Assembly: GCA_026706025.1 (NCBI GenBank)
Contig: JAPOZO010000020.1
Span: forward strand, 111,064 to 175,063
Direction of reading: 5' to 3'
DNA: 64,000 nucleotides
Origin: Candidatus Poribacteria bacterium
GTDB taxonomy: Bacteria; Poribacteria; WGA-4E; WGA-3G
This document shows, one piece after another, positions 9,457 to 16,610 of this stretch. The notes under the pieces were generated by a model, which saw nothing but the letters and a program-made list of their open reading frames with translations, had not been told where the DNA came from and searched no databases. The stretch's first letter is position 1. Each line of letters starts with the position of its first letter. The translations under genes were made by a program, and so were the position numbers.

Positions 9457-9490
9457 GACGAGGTCATCGTGCCTCGTCTTTTCTCCTTTT
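9457..9490 (+). terminator. Intrinsic terminator of the first sigma/glycosidase operon
   Basis: GACGAGG-TCATCGTG-CCTCGTC gives a 7-bp GC-rich stem with an 8-nt loop, followed by TTTTCTCCTTTTT. It lies 70 bp past the dockerin gene and before the second upstream element, separating two operons. Confidence 0.8.
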
Positions 9491-9565
9491 TGCAAGTAGA
9501 AAACCCGCCTATATTCCTCATAAATTTACATTTTTTGCTTTTTATGCAGTTTTTCTGCTCGTAAA

Positions 9566-9599
9566 TTCGTCTTTAATAATAGAGGGGATAACTGTATCG
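9566..9599 (+). promoter_or_regulatory. Shared upstream element of the ECF-fusion operons, copy 2
   Basis: Begins with the same TTCGTCTTTAATAATAGAGG as 5538-5557 and ends with ACTGTATCG against ACCGTATCG. Upstream flanks also match loosely (TTATGC and a T-rich run). It ends 86 bp before the TTG start chosen for the second sigma fusion. Confidence 0.55.
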
Positions 9600-9685
9600 T
9601 ATTTCTTAATGCTGCAATCTTCAAGATTTGATTCAGTTTTTAGCAAATATGAACACACCGCAATTTGTTCGTTGGGAGAGGAATC

Positions 9686-12358
9686 TTGGAAAGAGTAGAC
9701 GATGTTCAACTGATTCGTAGGGTTTTATCGGGTGACGACGCAGCGTTTAATACTTTGGTTGAAAAGTATGAAAAAGGCGTTCACGCCCTCGCGTGGCGGA
9801 AGGTTGGTGATTTTCACGATGCTGAAGATATTACGCAAGATGCCTTTCTCCAAGCGTACAAAAAACTCGCGACACTCAAAAATCCGCATCAATTTGTGGG
9901 GTGGCTATATGTCATTACAAATAATCTATGCACCGATTGGCTCCGAAAGAAGAAACCTGCGATGCGATCGCTGGAGGAGATGTCTGTGAAAGAAATAGAC
10001 GATGTAACCTATGCGCGTTATGTGGCGGAACACCGTGAGTCAGAAGCGACTGAACGTCGCCATGAAATTGTCAAAAAACTTCTTGAAAAGCTGCCAGAGA
10101 GCGAACGCACGGTCGTAACCCTTTACTATCTCGGTGAAATGACGATGAAGGAGATTAGCAAGTTCTTAGGGGTCTCTGTCAAAACGATAAGTAGTCGTCT
10201 GCATCGGGCGCGCAAACGTTTAAAACAGCAAGAAGATCTCTTTGTCCAAGAGTTTCTCGGCGGTGTACAGTTATCAGCGAATGTAAGACCGAACATTATG
10301 CGGCGAATCGCTGACATTAACCCGACACCGACCGCAGCTGGAAAACCGTTGCTCCCATGGGCAGCTGTCGGTACTGCCGTGGTTTTGGTTGCGTTATTGC
10401 TCGGTGTGAGCAATCAACACCTCCTCCGTTTTCAGAGACCCTATAGTTTCGAGGCTGCATCTGAACCGACAGTCGAAATTATTGAGGCACCTATTGTGCT
10501 TGATATCGCCATAAAACCGGCCGTACGAAATCAGATCGGGCGGACCGTCGCCAGTGAAACTCGCGGTGCTGGCTTGCAAGCTGCTGACCGGGATTCAACG
10601 CCCAGTGCCGCGGAGGATTCACTCAGCGTTTCGGAGGCGCATTGGATGCCGGATCCCGCACTGCGACAGGCGATTCGCGAAAAACTTGATATTCCGTCAG
10701 ATGTCCCTTTGACCGAAGCATATCTTCAACGACGCTTGACAAGCCTTGATGTGCGAGGCAAAGAGATTGCCGATCTTACAGGTATAGAGCATGCGACCGA
10801 TTTGCAGGCACTTGTTCTGATAGAGAACAAGATTCACGATATATCACCTTTGTCCGGTCTAACGGAACTCGGTTTTCTTGATCTGGGAGGCAACCAGATT
10901 TCAGACCTCCGCCCGCTCGCAGCACTCACGCGTTTAGAGACTTTACACATTTGGCGGAACGAAATAGAAAATATTTCGCCACTCACTGGGTTAGTCAATC
11001 TGAAAAAGTTGTCAATACAGAATAACGATATTAGGGATTTTTCACCCCTCAATGGGTTGTGTCACTTAGAGGTTGTAAAAATTAAAGGCAATTTTCGGGT
11101 CGGCGATTATATACCGAGGGTTGCAGTAGCACCGCGTATCAAAGAGAGAGATTACCCGTCAATCTTTGCAGCGTGGGCGGGGAACAATATTCTCAACTTA
11201 CCAAACTTATCTGATGATGAAGCCGTCACACATCACGATCTGTTTTGGGGTGGACCGGGGTTTCACCTGCAATGGCATCCCACACCTGAAGGAATGCGGC
11301 TCTTTGGCAGAATAGACGATGCGCACTGGAAAAGAGAGTATCTTCTTTCACAAAATCCTAACTTTGTAAGACTTGTGAGTCTTGACTACACGGATGCTAA
11401 TCTTGGGGATTATCCTGAAGATTGGCCGTATTGGATAAGAGATAAGAACGGCAATCGCGTTCGCGTTTACGCTGGTGCTTCAGACTGCCTGATAGACTTT
11501 ACACACCCTGTCGTTCAGGATATTCTCGTTCAGAAAGCCGTTGCTGTAGCAAAATGTGGTCTCTACGACGGTATCTTCTTGGGGCGGTGGCAGGAAGATG
11601 AGGCTACGCTTAATAATGACCAAGGTGTTTATTATCGAAGTGTTGAAGCCGAGGGGGCGGCAAGAGTCTCTATGGTACGCCGTATCCGTGAGTTTGTTGG
11701 TGACGATTTTCTGATTATCGTCAAAACGAACCAGCGTCCAGCACCCCTTTCGGCACCCTACGTTAATGGGATGTTCATGGAAGCGATTCTGGACGAACAG
11801 GACACAGGTTACACGCATGCTGGACTCCGTGAAATTGAAAGCACGTTATTATGGTCGGAGCAGAATTTTCGTGAACCACAAATAAATGCGCTTGAAGGGC
11901 GTGGCATATCGCTTGAGCCACCAGATTCCCCGCGTAACCAGCAAAGGATGCGCCTCATTACAACCCTGAGTCTCACACATTCCGATGGCTACGTTTGTTA
12001 CAACATCGGGGTAATGGGCATCATCCATGAACATGAATACGAGATCTGGCCAGGACATGAGAGGGCGCATATAGAAGGCAAATCGCATCTTCACAACCAC
12101 CAACACTATTGGTATCCATTTTGGGATGCCCCATTGGGTCGCCCTGTGGGCAAGAAGGCGCAACTTTATCATAATAGTCAGGGACATAGGGTTGAGGGTT
12201 TATTTATACGTGAGTTCACCAATGGTTGGGCGGTCTACAATCGCAGCGGAAAGGCACGGGATATACAACTCCCCATGCAAGCCACTGGTGTCGCAAGCGG
12301 GACTATTGGTGTTAATCACACCCTCTCTGATTTAGACGGTGAGATTTATCTGAAATAG
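9686..12358 (+). CDS. ECF sigma factor - membrane segment - LRR - glycosidase-like fusion
   Basis: An 890-residue fusion. I place the start at TTG 9686, preceded by GGGAGAGG, because the protein then aligns residue for residue with the first sigma fusion through the membrane segment; another TTG lies 21 bp upstream. Sigma region 2 spans 1-90, region 4 spans 125-185, the membrane segment 221-242. A linker leads to WMPDPALRQAI and about five internalin-like leucine-rich repeats (345-475). Residues 480-890 are the barrel domain. Candidate active-site positions are Gly633 (Asp in secreted paralogs), Lys680 (Asn) and Glu699 (kept). It has a His-rich insert (HEHEYE, HLHNHQHYW). It differs from the first fusion by the LRR block, which the two secreted genes downstream also have. 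Confidence 0.9.
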   Translation: MERVDDVQLIRRVLSGDDAAFNTLVEKYEKGVHALAWRKVGDFHDAEDITQDAFLQAYKKLATLKNPHQFVGWLYVITNNLCTDWLRKKKPAMRSLEEMSVKEIDDVTYARYVAEHRESEATERRHEIVKKLLEKLPESERTVVTLYYLGEMTMKEISKFLGVSVKTISSRLHRARKRLKQQEDLFVQEFLGGVQLSANVRPNIMRRIADINPTPTAAGKPLLPWAAVGTAVVLVALLLGVSNQHLLRFQRPYSFEAASEPTVEIIEAPIVLDIAIKPAVRNQIGRTVASETRGAGLQAADRDSTPSAAEDSLSVSEAHWMPDPALRQAIREKLDIPSDVPLTEAYLQRRLTSLDVRGKEIADLTGIEHATDLQALVLIENKIHDISPLSGLTELGFLDLGGNQISDLRPLAALTRLETLHIWRNEIENISPLTGLVNLKKLSIQNNDIRDFSPLNGLCHLEVVKIKGNFRVGDYIPRVAVAPRIKERDYPSIFAAWAGNNILNLPNLSDDEAVTHHDLFWGGPGFHLQWHPTPEGMRLFGRIDDAHWKREYLLSQNPNFVRLVSLDYTDANLGDYPEDWPYWIRDKNGNRVRVYAGASDCLIDFTHPVVQDILVQKAVAVAKCGLYDGIFLGRWQEDEATLNNDQGVYYRSVEAEGAARVSMVRRIREFVGDDFLIIVKTNQRPAPLSAPYVNGMFMEAILDEQDTGYTHAGLREIESTLLWSEQNFREPQINALEGRGISLEPPDSPRNQQRMRLITTLSLTHSDGYVCYNIGVMGIIHEHEYEIWPGHERAHIEGKSHLHNHQHYWYPFWDAPLGRPVGKKAQLYHNSQGHRVEGLFIREFTNGWAVYNRSGKARDIQLPMQATGVASGTIGVNHTLSDLDGEIYLK

Positions 12359-12439
12359 GAAACCGGTTCATCTGTGGATGTCAATGGTGATGGTGTCGTG
12401 AATATACAGGATTTAGTTATTGTGGCGAATGCGTTTTGA
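12359..12439 (+). pseudogene. In-frame half dockerin after the second sigma-fusion stop
   Basis: Continuing the same frame past the TAG at 12356-12358 encodes ETGSSV, then a full single dockerin calcium loop and helix ([20 protein letters not shown]), ending at TGA 12437-12439. It lacks a start and a ribosome-binding site of its own. The sequence is undamaged, unlike the remnant after the first fusion. Confidence 0.75.
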
Positions 12440-12455
12440 ATAAGGAGATTCGCTG

Positions 12456-14480
12456 ATGACAATAAAAGAAAAATTGTGTAAATCGTTAGGGCTTCAGTTT
12501 TTGCTTTTATCCGTTATGGGCATATTTGTCTATAACACTTTTGCCTACGCAGAAAATGAAGAAGAGTGGATGCCGGATCCTGCACTCCGAGAGGCTGTCC
12601 GGGAAAAACTTGGTGTTCCCGCAGATACCCCCTTGACACAGGCGTATGTTCAACTACGCCTAACAAGTCTTCGGGCTATAAATAAGGGGATTGTTGATCT
12701 TACCGGCTTAGAGCATGCAACTGATTTGCAGTTCCTTGTTCTGCCACAGAACAAGATCAGCGATTTATCTCCTTTGTCAGGCCTAACAGGACTTGTTTTT
12801 TTGGATTTAGGAACCAACGAAATTACAGACCTATCACCGCTTGCGGGGTTAGAAAGTCTTGAATTGCTGGGATTGTCGAATAACCAAATCGTAGATGTTT
12901 CGCCGCTTGCGGGATTGGTGAACCTAAAAAAGCTTTCACTTGTTAGCAATCAGATTCCAGACCTATCGCCGCTTGTGGGATTAGAGAATCTTGAAAATCT
13001 TGAGATCTATGGCAATACAAAGAATTTGCTTTCCACGCTTCCCCTATCAAAGCTGATGCAATTCGGATACGATGAAACCTGTGACTTAGAGGGTGTCCCG
13101 ATCCCTGAGCGAGTTGAGAATCGCGAATATCCCTCAATTTTCGGAGCATTCGGGGGAGGGATAATCATCAACTTACCAGAGCTAACATGGAGGGAAGCCT
13201 GGGCATATCATGACCTGACCTGGAGTGGCCTGCTGTTTAATTCCACGATGTGGCTTTCAACATCTGAAGGTCTAAAACACTTGGTGCATATTGAAACCGC
13301 CAGGAAACAGCGGGATGACCTACTTTCTCGCAACCCGAACATGATTTTTATTGTTGCGATGAACTATTGGGCTGCAAACCCCGGTGAGTATCCAGACGAT
13401 TGGCCCTATTGGGCACGAGACGAATTGGGGAATATAATTCAGGCGGAGGATCATGGGACACTTCTTATTGACTTCACATACCCTGGATATCAAGACTATA
13501 TGGTGAGACGAGCGGTTGCGCTTGCGAAATGCGGACTCTTTGATGGCATTTTTTTCGATGTGTGGCGAGATGATTGGCGCAACAGGGAGATGGCTCCCTA
13601 CTATACTTATGATGTCCACGAAGCAGCGATTACAATGCTTCGGCGGATCCGCGAGGGAGTTGATGAAGTCAGAGACGACTTTCTGATCATTGTCAACACC
13701 AATCGCTCCAAGATCCCACGTTCGGCACCCTACGTAAATGGAACTTTCATGGAAACTATAGACCCTTATTCTCATGCAGGTCTGGCAGAGATTGAAAGCA
13801 CCTTGCTCTGGGCAGAGCAGAATCTTCGGGAGCCCCAGATCAATTGTTTAGAGGGTTGGGCAGATAAAACAGAGCCGCTTGACAGTCCAAGAAACCAACA
13901 ATGGATGCGACTTTTTACAACAATGGGTCTAACGCATTCAGACGGCTATGTGAATTTCGTCAGCGGAATCTTATCTCCAGAACATGAGCATCTTTCTGAT
14001 ATATGGAAAGAACACTCGAAAACACACGATCGAGGCATAAAACATTCGCATCTCCATGACCATATTTGGGATAACTTCTATGACGCTCCGTTGGGTCTTC
14101 CAGTCGGCGGCGATGAAACGAAGGGTCAACTTTACGAGAACCGAGAAGGTTTATTCATCCGAGAGTTCACCAACGGTTGGGCGGTGTATAATCGCAGTGG
14201 CACGGAACAGCAGATTGAGTTCTCTGAAGCGGTGTCCGGCGTTGAAAGTGGTGTGAAGGAGAAACACTCGCACGTGCTACCTGACTTAGATGGTGAGATT
14301 TATCTGAAATCAGAATCAGGGTTAGAAACCGCTCCTACCGTGGATGTCAACGGCGATGGCGTTGTGAATATCCAAGATTTAGTGATAGTCGCGAATGCGC
14401 TTGGCGAAACGGAGCCCGATCTCAATGGCGATGGTGTTGTGAATATACAAGATTTAGTGATTGTAGCAAATGCATTTTGA
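12456..14480 (+). CDS. Secreted LRR and glycosidase-like protein with C-terminal dockerin
   Basis: A 674-residue paralog with a signal peptide (FLLLSVMGIFVYNTFAYA, ending near residue 32) in place of sigma and membrane segment. WMPDPALREAV leads into leucine-rich repeats at about 80-195 (repeating DLSPLxGL units). Residues 215-620 are the barrel domain with Asp368 (DGIFFDVW), Asn414 (IVNTN) and Glu433 (NGTFMET) intact. A His-rich insert (SHLHDH) precedes the FYDAPLG strand. Residues 625-674 form a two-loop dockerin. RBS AAGGAG lies just upstream. Same LRR-plus-barrel layout as the sigma fusion before it, so likely its target or partner. Confidence 0.88.
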   Translation: MTIKEKLCKSLGLQFLLLSVMGIFVYNTFAYAENEEEWMPDPALREAVREKLGVPADTPLTQAYVQLRLTSLRAINKGIVDLTGLEHATDLQFLVLPQNKISDLSPLSGLTGLVFLDLGTNEITDLSPLAGLESLELLGLSNNQIVDVSPLAGLVNLKKLSLVSNQIPDLSPLVGLENLENLEIYGNTKNLLSTLPLSKLMQFGYDETCDLEGVPIPERVENREYPSIFGAFGGGIIINLPELTWREAWAYHDLTWSGLLFNSTMWLSTSEGLKHLVHIETARKQRDDLLSRNPNMIFIVAMNYWAANPGEYPDDWPYWARDELGNIIQAEDHGTLLIDFTYPGYQDYMVRRAVALAKCGLFDGIFFDVWRDDWRNREMAPYYTYDVHEAAITMLRRIREGVDEVRDDFLIIVNTNRSKIPRSAPYVNGTFMETIDPYSHAGLAEIESTLLWAEQNLREPQINCLEGWADKTEPLDSPRNQQWMRLFTTMGLTHSDGYVNFVSGILSPEHEHLSDIWKEHSKTHDRGIKHSHLHDHIWDNFYDAPLGLPVGGDETKGQLYENREGLFIREFTNGWAVYNRSGTEQQIEFSEAVSGVESGVKEKHSHVLPDLDGEIYLKSESGLETAPTVDVNGDGVVNIQDLVIVANALGETEPDLNGDGVVNIQDLVIVANAF

Positions 14481-14496
14481 GTCAGGAGATTATCCT

Positions 14497-16545
14497 ATGA
14501 CAATGAAAAAGATATTGTGTAAATCGTTATGTCTTCAGTTAACATTCATATCTGTTATGGGTATGTTTGTCTACAATGCTTCCATCTATGCCGAAGCTGC
14601 TGAGGCGTGGATGCCGGATCCGATTCTCCGAATGGCAGTTCGTCAGGAACTGAAAATAGATGCTGATACACCCTTGACGAAAGCGGATATGTCTCGATTG
14701 CTTGTGTTGGCATCAAATAGAGTGGACATAACCGCAGAGCTCAGTGATCTAACCGGTTTGGAGTATGCTGTAAACCTTCACTCTCTTCTTCTTTGGGATC
14801 ATCGTGTGCGGGACCTGCGTCCGATTGCGGATTTGACGAACCTCAGATTCCTTGGTTTCAACAGGGGTCCGATTTCAGATATAACGCCTCTTGCAGGTCT
14901 TGTGAACCTTGAGACGCTAACTATATGGGGCAACCAGATTGTCGATGTTTCACCGCTTGCGAACTTGGTAAACCTAAGGGTGCTCAAGCTTGCCTTCAAT
15001 CAGATTGAAGATTTCTCACCGCTTGCGGAGTTGGTGAACCTCGAATGGCTCGAAATCCAGCACAACAGGAGTAGCGATATTTCTGAGATTCCAACAGCAA
15101 AGTTGACAGAGTTCGTATACGATGAAACGTGTAACGTCCCGGGTATCCCTTTTGCTGACCGCATTGAAAATCGTGAATATCCATCCGTCTTCGGATCCTG
15201 GGCTTACGTTCCTAATAAGCTGCCAGTCATACTAAGACCAGAGACCTCCGAGATTACGCCGATGGCTTATTTCGATCTCCATTTCGGTTCACCTCAAACG
15301 CTTCAGCTCGAATGGGCATTTAATCAACCCGGTAGTGGCGAACGGGTCCGATTAATAGCAGCAGGCACAGCCAATATTGAGGATGCCAAGCAACGCCGAA
15401 AGGCGATCTTGGCGTTTAATCCAAACGCAATATTGCTTGTGCCGATTCGATATTACAGTGGACTGCCTGCCCAGCTGTATCCTGAAGATGGTGTTTTGCG
15501 AGATCTCTATCTTCGAGACAAAAATGGAAACCGTATTATAGGAGGAGATGGTGAAGTTGCGTTTTTAGATTTCACACTCCCTGAGACCCAAGAATTCGTT
15601 TTCGATCAAGTGCGAGCTATCAAAGCGTGTGGGCTGTTTGATGGCATCTTTTTTGATCATTGGAGCGGAGGGGCAGGACTCTTGGAATCCCGGACAGGTC
15701 GCACACAAGCAGAAGGATATATCGCCCGAGACCGTATTATACAAGGGGCGCGTGCCATCATAGGGGACGATATGTTAATAATGGTAAACACCGGTGAAAG
15801 CAAGATTCCGAGATGGGCAGAATATATCAACGGTGCTTTCATAGAAACACACCCTATGAGGGTGGAGGAAATTGAAGGTGTGCCTGTTCATCTCGGTTAT
15901 ACGCTGGCAAACCTTTTGGATATTGAGGACACCTTGGTCTGGTCGGAATCTAATTTTCGCGAGCCGCGTATCAACAGTTTAAACGCGTTCACTATTGATA
16001 CAGAACCCCCAGATTCTCCTCGCAACAAGCAGTGGATGCGCACTTTCACAACCATGAGTCTAACGCTTTCTGATGGCTATGTTAACTATCTCACGCTATT
16101 CGGTAAGTATGGTCCCGAGGTTTACTGGCACCCTTTCTATGATGCTCCGTTGGGTCGCCCTATTGGTGAAAAGGGGCAACCCTACAAAAATGGAGAACGT
16201 GTTGCTATCGAAGGCGTATTTATCCGTGAGTATACCAACGGCTGGGCGGTGTATAATCGCTCTGGTAAGGAGCAGCAGATTGAACTTCCAGAGAATGTAT
16301 CAGGCGTTGCCAGCGGTGTGGAAGACCAACGCTCACATACCCTCCCAGATTTAGATGGCGAAATTTATCTGAAATCAGAATCAGGGTTAGAAACCCCTCC
16401 CATAGTAGATGTCAATGGCGATGGGACAGTGAATATCCAAGACTTAGTGATAGTTGCGAATGCGCTTGGTGAAGCGGAGCCCGATCTCAATGGTGATGGT
16501 GTTGTGAATATACAGGATTTAGTGATAGTCGCAAACGCTTTTTGA
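14497..16545 (+). CDS. Secreted LRR and glycosidase-like protein with C-terminal dockerin (second copy)
   Basis: A 682-residue protein. The ATG at 14497 is chosen over one at 14470 because it has AGGAG 8 nt upstream and matches the paralog N-terminus (MTMKKILCKSL); the gap to the previous gene is 16 bp. Signal peptide to about residue 32, leucine-rich repeats at 85-195, barrel domain 225-630 with Asp387 (DGIFFDHW), Asn431 (MVNTG) and Glu450 (NGAFIET) intact, and a two-loop dockerin at the C-terminus. Unlike the other four family members it lacks the His-rich insert. It is the most diverged barrel of the set. Confidence 0.88.
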   Translation: MTMKKILCKSLCLQLTFISVMGMFVYNASIYAEAAEAWMPDPILRMAVRQELKIDADTPLTKADMSRLLVLASNRVDITAELSDLTGLEYAVNLHSLLLWDHRVRDLRPIADLTNLRFLGFNRGPISDITPLAGLVNLETLTIWGNQIVDVSPLANLVNLRVLKLAFNQIEDFSPLAELVNLEWLEIQHNRSSDISEIPTAKLTEFVYDETCNVPGIPFADRIENREYPSVFGSWAYVPNKLPVILRPETSEITPMAYFDLHFGSPQTLQLEWAFNQPGSGERVRLIAAGTANIEDAKQRRKAILAFNPNAILLVPIRYYSGLPAQLYPEDGVLRDLYLRDKNGNRIIGGDGEVAFLDFTLPETQEFVFDQVRAIKACGLFDGIFFDHWSGGAGLLESRTGRTQAEGYIARDRIIQGARAIIGDDMLIMVNTGESKIPRWAEYINGAFIETHPMRVEEIEGVPVHLGYTLANLLDIEDTLVWSESNFREPRINSLNAFTIDTEPPDSPRNKQWMRTFTTMSLTLSDGYVNYLTLFGKYGPEVYWHPFYDAPLGRPIGEKGQPYKNGERVAIEGVFIREYTNGWAVYNRSGKEQQIELPENVSGVASGVEDQRSHTLPDLDGEIYLKSESGLETPPIVDVNGDGTVNIQDLVIVANALGEAEPDLNGDGVVNIQDLVIVANAF

Positions 16546-16610
16546 GCGAGCGGCACTTACCTTCATCCCTTGGTTTCCACGTAGCGATGGTTTCCCAACC
16601 GCATCAGCTC

